A stretch of 20,546 nt of DNA from Actinobacteria bacterium 13_1_20CM_4_69_9 (lineage in GTDB: Bacteria > Actinomycetota > Thermoleophilia > Gaiellales > Gaiellaceae), in the NCBI GenBank assembly GCA_001920085.1, contig MNJC01000007.1, positions 1 through 20,546 on the forward strand. Reading direction: 5' to 3'. Position numbers and translations under genes: made by a program. Of this stretch, positions 8,020 through 15,450 are shown piece by piece. The notes under the pieces are model-generated. The model was not told the DNA's origin and searched no databases. It saw nothing but the letters and a program-made list of their open reading frames with translations. Within the stretch, counting starts at the first letter, position 1. Each line of letters begins with the position of its first letter.

Positions 8020-8025
8020 AGGCTA
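8020..8025 (-). promoter_or_regulatory. -10 box (TAGCCT) for the leftward GT4/GT-C operon
   Basis: On the minus strand TAGCCT (TANNNT) ends 6 nt before the GTG at 8013, the leaderless spacing also seen at 3581, 10341 and 18687. No convincing -35 hexamer is visible at 16-18 nt. The box overlaps a short inverted repeat, GGCT-N5-AGCC (8021-8033), which could be a binding site or chance. Confidence 0.45.
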
Positions 8026-8037
8026 GTCGAGCCACCC

Positions 8038-8066
8038 TTGAGACTGGCCGACGGTCGCGTTAGTCT
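8038..8066 (+). promoter_or_regulatory. sigma70-type promoter for the histidine kinase gene
   Basis: TTGAGA (8038-8043, five of six matches to TTGACA) and TAGTCT (8061-8066, TANNNT) are separated by exactly 17 nt. A start about 7 nt after the -10 would give a leader of some 8-9 nt before the GTG at 8082, so the message would be nearly leaderless. This is the best-formed promoter in the window. It is divergent from the leftward promoter at 8020-8025. Confidence 0.6.
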
Positions 8067-8081
8067 CATTCGCTTCCGCCC

Positions 8082-10316
8082 GTGTGGCGCCCAGACTCGC
8101 GTACAACACAGTTGCTCCTGTCGGCCGCCGTGGCCCTCTTGCTCGCGGCCGCGATCGTCGCAGCGCTCGTCGACGACGTCCGGACCAGGGTTGCGATCCT
8201 CGCGCCGATTGCCGTTGCGCTGGCGTGCGCCGCCTGGCTGGCGATCGCCCGGTGGCAGCGGTCGCGGCGGGCCCTGGGCAGCGCCGAGCGTCGTGTGGAG
8301 GACGTCCGCAGCGAGGAAGAGGCGAAGTTCCGCGCGCTTGCGGAGAACGTTCCCGGCGTCACCTGGCTGACGCACGACGGCCGGCGTCGCTCGCTGGTCT
8401 ACATCAGCCCGCAGGTGGAGCAGTTGCTCGGCTACACGCCTCGTGAGTGGGAGGCGGAGCCGGATCTCTTCTCGCGCCTGCTCCACCCCGACGACCGGGA
8501 AGGGGTCCTGGCCGAGGTCGAAGCGACGACTTCCGACGGGGGGACGCGCCGCTCCGCTTATCGACTCGTCGCTCGCGACGGACGTATCGTCGGCATCCGC
8601 GAGCAGACGTCGATCGTCAGGGACGCCGCCGGGCAGCCGCTCTACACGCAGACGATTCTGCTCGACGACGCGGAGCGCCGCCAGGCCGGCGAGGAACGTG
8701 AGCGGCTCCGCGACGCAGAGCGCACTACCGCTGGGCACAACGTCGAGCTGCAGGCGCGGCTCGACCTGCTCCGCGACGTGACCGAGGTCCTCGCGTCGTC
8801 GGTCGACGCGCAGACGCCGCTGCAGCGAATCGGCGACTTCCTCGTCCGAGACTTCGCCGACTGGTTCACGCTCGACACGGCCGAGGACGACAAGCTCGTC
8901 CGCCTGGCCGCAGCCGCGGCGCAGCGGAGGGCGCACCCCGCTCCCGAGCCCGGCGAGCGCAGTCGCGAGGTCGTGCAGTCCGGCCAACGGCTCCTGATCA
9001 CGTCGTCCGCCGAGAACGGGGCTCACGGCGCGGAGTTTCCGGAGCACACCTCGTCGCTCGTGTCCGTCCCGGTTCGCGGCCGTGGCCGGCCACTCGGCGT
9101 CCTGACACTGGGACGCCTCGCCCCGGCGCCCGCATACGGGGCGGACGACGTCGCCTTCGCCGAGGATCTCGCGGCGAGGATCGGGATCGCGATCGACCGC
9201 GCCCGGCTCTACCGCGAGGTCGAGGAACGCGCCGACGCCGGACGCGTGCTCGCGTACGTGGCGGACGGCGTCCTCCTCGCCGACCGCGAGGGGATCGTCC
9301 GTCTCTGGAACCCGGCCGCCGAGAAGATCACCGGCATCCCCGCGACCGACCTGGTCGGCCGCTCCGCCGCGGAGCGCATCGGTGGATGGCGTGACGCGCT
9401 CGACTCGGTGCCGGTCTCGTCGTCGCCCGACCCCGGCCATCCCGAGGTGATCGTTCCGATCGTCGGCGTCGACGGTGAGCGGTGGATCTCGATCTCGGGC
9501 GTCCGCTTCTTCCACGGCACCGTCTACGCCTTCCGCGATGTGACGGAGGTGCGTCAACTCGAGGAGCTGAAGGCCGACTTCATCGCGACGGCGTCGCACG
9601 AGCTGCGGACGCCGCTCGCGGCCGTGTACGGCGCTGCTCAGACCCTGCTGCGGCACGACTTCGCGCTCGACGAGGCCGGGCGGGACCGCTTCATCTCACT
9701 GATCGCCGACGAGTCCGAAAGCCTCGGCCGCATCGTCAACGAGATCCTGCTCGCCAACCAGCTCGACGCCGGCCGAGTCGACCTCGGGACCGAGGCGTTC
9801 GAGCCCGGGGACCTGATCGAGCGGGTGGCGGATGCCGCGCGGGTCCACGCCCCGCCCACCGTCGTGATCGAGCGGGTCGTGCCGGCCGGCGTTCCCCAGG
9901 TCGCGGCGGACCGGGACAAGGTGCGCCAGGTGCTCGTGAACCTCGTCGAGAACGCGATCAAGTACTCCCCCGGCGGCGGGCGGATCGAAGTGGGAATCGA
10001 GCCCGCCGCGGAAGCCGACGCCGACACGGTCACGTTCTTCGTCCGGGACGAAGGGCTCGGCATTCCCCCGGACGAGCAGGCCCGGATCTTCGAGAAGTTC
10101 TACCGCCTCGACCCGAACATGACGCGCGGTGTGGGCGGCACCGGGCTCGGTCTGTACATCTGCAACGAGCTCGTGAACCGGATGGGCGGCCATATCTGGG
10201 TCGACTCCAGCGAAGGCAAAGGCTCGACCTTCCTCCTCTCGCTGCCGACCGAGCCGAAGGGTTCGGCGAGGCAGCCGCCGAGGGCGGCACGGTCTTCCGC
10301 TGAATCCGATCGCTAG
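8082..10316 (+). CDS. membrane sensor histidine kinase with PAS-GAF-PAS input
   Basis: 744 aa, GTG start. Two N-terminal hydrophobic helices (about residues 10-30 and 36-57) are separated by only a few residues, so there is almost no extracytoplasmic domain. Next come a PAS domain (about 80-210, with SPQVEQLLGYTPREW and LHPDDRE), a GAF domain (about 229-380, ending IGIAIDRARLY), and a second PAS (about 386-490, with GIVRLWNPAAEKITG). HisKA follows with the phospho-acceptor H506 in ATASHELRTPL, then HATPase_c with the N box (N624 in LVENAIKYSP), G1 DEGLGIP, F box FEKFYR and G2 GTGLGLYI. It should autophosphorylate and pass phosphate to a response regulator, but none is adjacent. The architecture suggests a cytoplasmic signal. 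It may regulate the glycan genes, but that is only suggested by position. Confidence 0.95.
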   Translation: MWRPDSRTTQLLLSAAVALLLAAAIVAALVDDVRTRVAILAPIAVALACAAWLAIARWQRSRRALGSAERRVEDVRSEEEAKFRALAENVPGVTWLTHDGRRRSLVYISPQVEQLLGYTPREWEAEPDLFSRLLHPDDREGVLAEVEATTSDGGTRRSAYRLVARDGRIVGIREQTSIVRDAAGQPLYTQTILLDDAERRQAGEERERLRDAERTTAGHNVELQARLDLLRDVTEVLASSVDAQTPLQRIGDFLVRDFADWFTLDTAEDDKLVRLAAAAAQRRAHPAPEPGERSREVVQSGQRLLITSSAENGAHGAEFPEHTSSLVSVPVRGRGRPLGVLTLGRLAPAPAYGADDVAFAEDLAARIGIAIDRARLYREVEERADAGRVLAYVADGVLLADREGIVRLWNPAAEKITGIPATDLVGRSAAERIGGWRDALDSVPVSSSPDPGHPEVIVPIVGVDGERWISISGVRFFHGTVYAFRDVTEVRQLEELKADFIATASHELRTPLAAVYGAAQTLLRHDFALDEAGRDRFISLIADESESLGRIVNEILLANQLDAGRVDLGTEAFEPGDLIERVADAARVHAPPTVVIERVVPAGVPQVAADRDKVRQVLVNLVENAIKYSPGGGRIEVGIEPAAEADADTVTFFVRDEGLGIPPDEQARIFEKFYRLDPNMTRGVGGTGLGLYICNELVNRMGGHIWVDSSEGKGSTFLLSLPTEPKGSARQPPRAARSSAESDR

Positions 10317-10328
10317 CCGATCCGGCAC

Positions 10329-10334
10329 TAACCT
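10329..10334 (+). promoter_or_regulatory. -10 box (TAACCT) before the WcaI-like glycosyltransferase
   Basis: TAACCT (TANNNT) is followed by 6 nt and the ATG at 10341 within a 24-nt gap after the kinase gene. The spacing fits a leaderless transcript beginning at the ATG. There is no Shine-Dalgarno-like purine run in the gap and no clear -35. If active, this starts the long downstream operon. Confidence 0.45.
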
Positions 10335-10340
10335 TGCCCA

Positions 10341-11555
10341 ATGCCTGACCCGCGCAAGCCGCGCCTGCTCGTGCTCAACCAGTACTACTGGCCCGGCATC
10401 GAGGCGACGGCGCAGCTCCTGACGGACCTCTGCGAGGCGCTCGCGGAGGACGCCGAGGTGACCGTGATCACCGGCATGTTGCACGGCAACGAAGACGCTC
10501 CGCGCCGGCTCGTGCGCAACGGCGTTCGGATCGTGCGCGTGCCGTCGACGTCGTTCGAGCGCAGCCGGCTCGTCGCCCGGGCGTCCAACTACGTCACCTA
10601 TCTGACCAACGCGCTCGTCCACGGGCTGCGCGGCCGGCGACCCGACGTCGTGCTCTGCATGACGGATCCGCCGATCGTCGCGGACATCGCGTTGGTCGTC
10701 GCGAAGCGCTACCGCGTGCCGCTCGTCGTCGTCAGCCAGGACGTGTTCCCGGAGATCGCGGTGCAGCTCAAGCGGCTCGAGAACCCGGTGGCAATGCGGC
10801 TGCTCCGGTCGCTCGTGTCGCTGTACCTGCGCCGCGCCGACCGCATTGTCGCGATCGGAGACACGATGCGCCGCCGGCTCGAGGAGAAAGGCGCTCCGCC
10901 CGAGCGCGTGCGCGTGATCCCGAACTGGATCGACACGTCGCGCCTCGAGCCGCACGAGCGCGGGAACTGGTGGGCCGAGAAGCGCGGCGTGAAGGACAAG
11001 TTCGTCGTCATGCACTCCGGCAACGTCGGTCATGCCCAGGACCTCGACTCGCTGGTCCGCGCGGCGACGTTCCTGCGCGATCTCGACGACGTCGCGATCC
11101 TCGTCATCGGGAGCGGCGCACGACACAACGAGCTCGTCGCGCTCGCGGAACTGCTCGAGGTCGAGCAGGTGACGTTCCTCTACTACCAGGCGCGCGACGT
11201 GCTGCCCCTGTCCCTCTCGGCGGCCGACGTTCACGTCGTCGGGCTCGCGCCCGGCCTCGCGGGCTACGTCGTGCCGAGCCGCCTGTACGGGATCCTCGCG
11301 GTGGCGCGCCCGGTCATCGTCGCGGCCGATGCGGAGAGCGAGACGGCACAGGTGGTGCAAGAGGCCGGCTGCGGGATCGTCGTCCCGCCTGGACGGCCGG
11401 AACTGCTCGCACGCGCGATCCGTGATGCCCACGACGGCAGGTACGACCTCGGCGAGATGGGACGGCGCGGCCGCGAGTGGGTCGAGCGCGAGGCCGACCG
11501 CTCGGTCGCCCTGCGGCGTTACCGCGACCTGCTGGGCGAGCTTGCGCCGACCTGA
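10341..11555 (+). CDS. GT4 glycosyltransferase, WcaI/WbuB-like
   Basis: 404 aa, ATG start. The beginning LLVLNQYYWPGIEATAQLL (NQYYWPG at 13-19) is the signature of the WcaI/WbuB subgroup that acts in colanic acid and O-antigen synthesis. Other subgroup landmarks are VVLCMTDPPIVADIA, SQDVFPEIA (133-140), IPNWIDTS, and VMHSGNVGHAQDLDSLV at the start of the donor domain. The motif VPSRLYGILAVARPVI (P312-S313-R314) replaces the usual P-S-K-x-Y-x-I-L-A-x-G-R-P, with Arg for Lys. The enzyme is soluble or membrane-associated and cytoplasmic. It is the first gene of a run in which nearly every start overlaps the previous stop. Sugar specificity cannot be assigned. Confidence 0.9.
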   Translation: MPDPRKPRLLVLNQYYWPGIEATAQLLTDLCEALAEDAEVTVITGMLHGNEDAPRRLVRNGVRIVRVPSTSFERSRLVARASNYVTYLTNALVHGLRGRRPDVVLCMTDPPIVADIALVVAKRYRVPLVVVSQDVFPEIAVQLKRLENPVAMRLLRSLVSLYLRRADRIVAIGDTMRRRLEEKGAPPERVRVIPNWIDTSRLEPHERGNWWAEKRGVKDKFVVMHSGNVGHAQDLDSLVRAATFLRDLDDVAILVIGSGARHNELVALAELLEVEQVTFLYYQARDVLPLSLSAADVHVVGLAPGLAGYVVPSRLYGILAVARPVIVAADAESETAQVVQEAGCGIVVPPGRPELLARAIRDAHDGRYDLGEMGRRGREWVEREADRSVALRRYRDLLGELAPT

Positions 11556-12744
11556 GCTCGCCGCCGCGGCGCTGATCGCGGTGTTCGCGCTCGTCGCCGG
11601 CTGGAACGCCTACAAGTATCCGAGCGGCGCCGGCTACGACGTCACGCAGCACCGGCAGTACGCCGACCTGCTCGTCCACCACGGGGAGATCCCGGGCGCG
11701 GGCACGCGCAGCGAGTACTACACGCCTCCGGGGTTCTACGCGCTCGCGGGCGTCGCGACCGTCGTCGGCGAGCACGTCCACCCAGGCGACCCGCACAAGC
11801 TCGGCCAGGTGTTGAACTGGCTCGTGCTCGTTGCAGACGCCGGGGTCCTCTGGGCGCTCGCGCGCGAGCTCTTCCCCGGCCGCCCCTGGGTCCAGCTCGG
11901 GGCGCTCGCCTACTTCTGCTTCCTACCCGTGCTGCTGCGCGTCGGCGCGATGTTCCATCCGGAGCCGTTGTCGATGCTGCTCACCGCCGTCGCGCTGCTG
12001 CTCGCGGCACGCATGCTGCGGCGCCGGGACTTCCGCTGGCAGCTCGCCGTGGCCACCGGCGTCGCGCTCGGGCTCGGACAGCTCGTGCGCGCGTTCTCGC
12101 TGTGGACGTTCGCCGCGGTCGTCATCGCCCTGGCGGTCGCGCGTGCGTGGCGCCCGCTCGGCGTGGTCGTCGTCGCGACGGCCGTGGTGGCGTCGCCCTG
12201 GTACATCCGGCAGGCGATCAAGTACGGCAATCCGGTCTTCGACCGGCCCACCCCGCACGAGGCGGTCTGGGACCGGCGGCCGGCGAGGTTCTACGTCGGC
12301 CTCGGGTTGCCGGATGTGTTCACCGACCCGTTCCGCCCGAGCTTCCGGAACGAGGCGATCCCGACGACGTACAGCGAGGTCTGGGGCGACTACTTCGGCG
12401 TCTGGCGCGGCAGCCGCGAGCGGCAGAGCTTCCTCGGCCTCCTGCCGACGCTGCTCGCAGTCGGCGGCTGGCTGCTGTTGCTCGCGCGGTCGCTGCGTGC
12501 GCCGCCGCGCCTCGCCGCCGCGCTCCTGCCGGGCCTCGGGCTGCTCGGATACCTCTACTTCACCGTCAGCTATCCGACGCCCGACGGGGACGTGCTGAAG
12601 GCGAGCTACATGCTCACGACCGCCCCGGCGTGGGCGCTCGCGTTCGGCTACGCCCTCGATCGTCTGCCGCATCGCGCACGATTCGTCGCCGCCGTGGTCC
12701 TGGCCGCCTCGGCGCTCGCCGCGCTGCCGTTCCTGCTGTACTGA
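11542..12744 (+). CDS. polytopic GT-C glycosyltransferase (GT39-like)
   Basis: 400 aa if started at TTG 11542, which gives a 14-nt overlap with the upstream gene and keeps the first hydrophobic helix (AAAALIAVFALVAG). The next in-frame option is GTG 11581, which would cut that helix. The first loop has GYDVTQHRQYADLL with an acidic D33 where GT-C enzymes carry the catalytic Asp, then SEYYTPPGFYALAG. Roughly nine to ten membrane helices follow, for example FAAVVIALAVARAW, LGVVVVATAVVA, FVAAVVLAASALAALPFLL. It probably transfers a sugar from polyprenyl phosphate on the outer face of the membrane. It differs clearly from the minus-strand GT-C gene at 5457-7079, so the locus has two such enzymes. 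Acceptor unknown. Confidence 0.82.
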   Translation: MRRPELAAAALIAVFALVAGWNAYKYPSGAGYDVTQHRQYADLLVHHGEIPGAGTRSEYYTPPGFYALAGVATVVGEHVHPGDPHKLGQVLNWLVLVADAGVLWALARELFPGRPWVQLGALAYFCFLPVLLRVGAMFHPEPLSMLLTAVALLLAARMLRRRDFRWQLAVATGVALGLGQLVRAFSLWTFAAVVIALAVARAWRPLGVVVVATAVVASPWYIRQAIKYGNPVFDRPTPHEAVWDRRPARFYVGLGLPDVFTDPFRPSFRNEAIPTTYSEVWGDYFGVWRGSRERQSFLGLLPTLLAVGGWLLLLARSLRAPPRLAAALLPGLGLLGYLYFTVSYPTPDGDVLKASYMLTTAPAWALAFGYALDRLPHRARFVAAVVLAASALAALPFLLY

Positions 12745-12749
12745 CCGCC

Positions 12750-13721
12750 GTGACGGCCGTCCTCTTCACGTGCGCGGGACAGCGCGTCGACATCGTCGAC
12801 GCCTTCAACCGCGCCGGCGCGACGACGATCGCCGCCGACGCCAACGCGCTCGCTCCGGCCCTCTACGGGGCGCACCACCACGTGCTCGTGCCGCGGGTGC
12901 ACGACGACGCCTACATCCCGGCGCTTCGCGAGCTCGTGCAGCAACACGACGTGAAGCTGATCGTCCCGCTGACGGACCTCGATCAGGTCACGCTGGCGGA
13001 AGCGCGCGACGAGCTCGGCACGCTCGTCCTGCTGCCGGATGCGGAGATCGTCGAGCGGCTCGGCGACAAGTACCTGGCGCACGTCCTGTTCGAAGAGCGG
13101 GGCATCGACTCGCCGCCGACGTGGCTCCCGAACGGCGTACCCGGGGACGCGTCCTTCCCGCTGCTCGTCAAGGCACGCCACGGATTCGGCTCCCGCCACA
13201 TCTACCGCGCCGAGGACCGTGCGCAGCTCGGCTTCTTCCTCGGCTACACGCCGGTCGAGTCGATCGTGCAGGCCTGCCTCGCGGGGGAGGAGTTCTCGAT
13301 CGACGTGTTCTGCGACCTCGACGGCCGCTGCCTGAACGCGATCCCGCGGACGATGATCGAGTCCAAGGGCGGCGAGTCGATCAAGGGGATGACGATCCGC
13401 GACGAGCGTCTGATCGAGCTCGCACGCGACGTCGCCGAGAAGCTGAAGCTCGTCGGCCCCGCGAACATCCAGTGCTTCCGCGAGGCCGACGGCACGCACT
13501 ACGTCACCGACATCAACGCGCGCTTCGGCGGCGGCTTCCCGCTGCCCCTGGCCGCCGGCGGACGGTATCCCGAGCTCGCCCTCGCCCTTGCGCGTGGGGA
13601 GCGGCCGGAGCCGCGCCTCGGCGACTTTCGCGAAGGCATCGTCATGACGCGTTTCTTCTCGGACCTCAGCCTGACCCGGAACGGCGACGGAACGCTGAAG
13701 CCGCTCACGCCGGCCGAATGA
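12750..13721 (+). CDS. ATP-grasp ligase (carbamoyl-phosphate-synthase-like)
   Basis: 323 aa from the GTG at 12750, 5 nt after the preceding stop. The long open frame upstream is shadow. The N-terminal pre-ATP-grasp fold reads TAVLFTCAGQRVDIVDAF, with PLTDLDQVTLAEARD. The ATP-grasp core has the nucleotide-binding Lys in PLLVKARHGFGSRHIY (K141, GFGSR 145-149), a GEEFSIDVFCD strand, and the metal-binding block ITDINARFGGG-like (DINARFGGG, 254-262). It belongs to the CarB-like group that joins a carboxylate or carbamate to a nucleophile through an acyl-phosphate. No glutaminase partner is present. Next to a UDP-sugar epimerase and transferases, it may add an amino acid or similar amide to a sugar acid; that role is inference. 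Confidence 0.85.
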   Translation: MTAVLFTCAGQRVDIVDAFNRAGATTIAADANALAPALYGAHHHVLVPRVHDDAYIPALRELVQQHDVKLIVPLTDLDQVTLAEARDELGTLVLLPDAEIVERLGDKYLAHVLFEERGIDSPPTWLPNGVPGDASFPLLVKARHGFGSRHIYRAEDRAQLGFFLGYTPVESIVQACLAGEEFSIDVFCDLDGRCLNAIPRTMIESKGGESIKGMTIRDERLIELARDVAEKLKLVGPANIQCFREADGTHYVTDINARFGGGFPLPLAAGGRYPELALALARGERPEPRLGDFREGIVMTRFFSDLSLTRNGDGTLKPLTPAE

Positions 13722-14635
13722 GGTACCTGGTCACCGGTGCGGCGGGCTTCATCGGCTCGCATCTCGTCGAGGCGCTGCTGGCGGAAGGCCACGACCTCGT
13801 CGCGGTCGACTGCTTCACCGACTACTACGATCCGGCGCTGAAGGAGGAGAACGCCGCAGCGTTCGACGTCTCCCGGCTCGACCTCGCGGAGGAAGACCTC
13901 GCGCTCGACGGTTTCGACGGCGTCTTCCACCTCGCAGGCCAGCCGGGCGTCCGTAGCTTCGGCTCGGCCTTCGCCGACTACGCGCGCCGCAATCTGATCG
14001 CGACCCAGCGCGTGTTCGAGAGCGCTACCCGTGCGGGCGCGCGTGTCGTGTTCGCATCGTCCTCTTCCGTCTACGGCGACGCCGAGAGCTATCCGACCGC
14101 GGAGGACATTCAACCGGAGCCGATCTCTCCGTACGGCATCACGAAGCTCGGCTGCGAGCAGCTCGCGCATGCGTACGCGACGGCGTACGGCCTCGAGGCC
14201 GTCGTGCTGCGCTACTTCACCGTCTACGGCCCGCGCCAGCGTCCCGACATGGCGTTCGCACGGGTCGTCGACGCGCTCGCGCGCGGTGCGTCGTTCGAGC
14301 TGTACGGCGACGGGCTCCAGTCGCGCTCGTTCACGTACGTCGCAGACGCGGTCGCAGCGACGGTCGCGGCGATGGATCGTGCGCAGGCGGGAGCGCTCTA
14401 CAACGTCGGCGGGGGCAGCGAGGCCACGATGCGCGACGCGATCGCGACGCTCGAGGACGTCTCCGGGCTGACCCTGGAGCTCGTGACGCGGCCCGCAGCC
14501 GCCGGCGACGTTCGTCGCACGTCGGCAGACACGAGCCGCATCGAACGCGATCTCGGCTGGCGTGCGACGACGGCGCTTGTCGACGGTTTGCGCGCTCAGT
14601 GGGAGTGGGCCTCCGTTAGGGTCGCCGCACCTTGA
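13718..14635 (+). CDS. NAD-dependent epimerase, UDP-glucuronate/UDP-glucose 4-epimerase-like (SDR)
   Basis: 305 aa, ATG overlapping the ATP-grasp stop (ATGA, 13718-13721). It is an extended SDR enzyme with the NAD motif GAAGFIGSHL (7-16), the catalytic Ser cluster in FASSSSVYG (114-117), and the Tyr/Lys pair in SPYGITK (Y139, K143). The stretch DCFTDYYDPALKEEN (31-45) is characteristic of UDP-glucuronate 4-epimerases and close relatives, more than of GalE, so UDP-galacturonate is a plausible product. The C-terminal part has YGDGLQSRSFTYVADAV and DTSRIERDLGW as in the family. It would act in the cytosol to supply a nucleotide sugar to the transferases. Assignment to the exact substrate is uncertain. 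Confidence 0.87.
   Translation: MRYLVTGAAGFIGSHLVEALLAEGHDLVAVDCFTDYYDPALKEENAAAFDVSRLDLAEEDLALDGFDGVFHLAGQPGVRSFGSAFADYARRNLIATQRVFESATRAGARVVFASSSSVYGDAESYPTAEDIQPEPISPYGITKLGCEQLAHAYATAYGLEAVVLRYFTVYGPRQRPDMAFARVVDALARGASFELYGDGLQSRSFTYVADAVAATVAAMDRAQAGALYNVGGGSEATMRDAIATLEDVSGLTLELVTRPAAAGDVRRTSADTSRIERDLGWRATTALVDGLRAQWEWASVRVAAP
14617..14622 (+). promoter_or_regulatory. possible internal -10 (TAGGGT) or ribosome binding site before the Wzz-like gene
   Basis: TAGGGT (TANNNT) ends 9 nt before the TTG at 14632, inside the epimerase coding region. The embedded AGGG (14618-14621) lies 10 nt from the TTG and could instead be a weak Shine-Dalgarno site. The sequence alone cannot separate the two readings. 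Confidence 0.25.
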
Positions 14636-15450
14636 GCTCGCGCAACGTCGATCCCGGCGCCGAGCAGGAAGTCGACCTCGGCAAGTGGTGGGGCGCGATC
14701 GTCGCGCGCTGGTGGCTCCCGGTGCTCGGGTTGGTCGCCGGCGCCTTCATCGGCTACCTGATCTCGCTCGGCGGCAAGGAGGTGTGGAAGGCGAGCGCCG
14801 ACGTCTACCTCGGGGCGTCGTACAGCGCGCTCGGCGGCGTGTTGCTGCAGGGGCCGCAGGCGAACCCGTCGACGGCGAACACGATCGCGCGCGCGCAGTC
14901 GTCGATCGAGACGGCCGCTGCACGCGCCGGCATGCGTGCGAGCCAGCTGCGCGGGCACGTGTCGACGCAGGCGATCTCCACCGGCGCCGGCAGCACGCTC
15001 GTCCGGACCACCGGCAACCCACTGGTGAAGATAACGGTGCAGGCGTCGACACGCCGCCGCGCGGCTGCAGCGGCCAACGCGCTCGCGCACGTCGTCGTCG
15101 ACCGGCTGGCGCCGTACGCGGACCAGAAGATCGGCACGCTCAAGCAGCGGATCGCCGACGACCAGACGCAGCTCGAGGCGATCCGTCGCGCGTCTTCGGC
15201 GGGTGACACAGTGACCAAGGTCGTCCTGGCGGTGCAGATCGGCAACGTGCTCGACGACCAGCTGCAGGCGAGGCAGTTGCTGATCCAGGCCCGGGAGATC
15301 GAGCGGCCGAAGGTGCTCACGCGCGCGGCGGCGGTCAAGGCGACGGCGCGGAGCAAACGCAACTCGGTCGTCGTCGGTGCGTTCCTCGGCTTCGTGATCG
15401 GCCTGATCGCCGCGCTCCTGTGGGAGCCGCTGCTTCGTGCTCGAAGGTAA
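14632..15450 (+). CDS. Wzz-like polysaccharide chain-length determinant
   Basis: 272 aa, TTG start overlapping the epimerase stop (TTGA). The topology is that of polysaccharide co-polymerases: a short cytoplasmic N-terminus with a membrane-proximal DLGKWWGAIVARWWLP, TM1 at about 27-46, an extracytoplasmic alpha-helical domain (AAAAANALAHVVVDRL, and a helix around GTLKQRIADDQTQLEAI), and TM2 near the C-terminus (VVVGAFLGFVIGLIAALLW). No fused BY-kinase domain follows TM2, and no separate kinase is seen nearby. It would set the length of the polymer made by a Wzy polymerase, which is not found in the window. Divergent in sequence; the call rests on topology, N-terminal motif and neighbourhood. 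Confidence 0.78.
   Translation: MSSRNVDPGAEQEVDLGKWWGAIVARWWLPVLGLVAGAFIGYLISLGGKEVWKASADVYLGASYSALGGVLLQGPQANPSTANTIARAQSSIETAAARAGMRASQLRGHVSTQAISTGAGSTLVRTTGNPLVKITVQASTRRRAAAAANALAHVVVDRLAPYADQKIGTLKQRIADDQTQLEAIRRASSAGDTVTKVVLAVQIGNVLDDQLQARQLLIQAREIERPKVLTRAAAVKATARSKRNSVVVGAFLGFVIGLIAALLWEPLLRARR

Noticed and set aside
7878..9656. Long minus-strand open frame (592 codons) opposite the histidine kinase
   Set aside because: Its translation is charged low-complexity sequence (Arg, Asp, Glu, Ala) with no fold signature, while the plus strand has every histidine kinase motif. Long antisense frames are expected at this GC content.
9696..11432. Long minus-strand open frame (578 codons) opposite the kinase end and WcaI-like gene
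   Set aside because: Same reason: no recognisable motifs, spans two real genes and their intergenic promoter.
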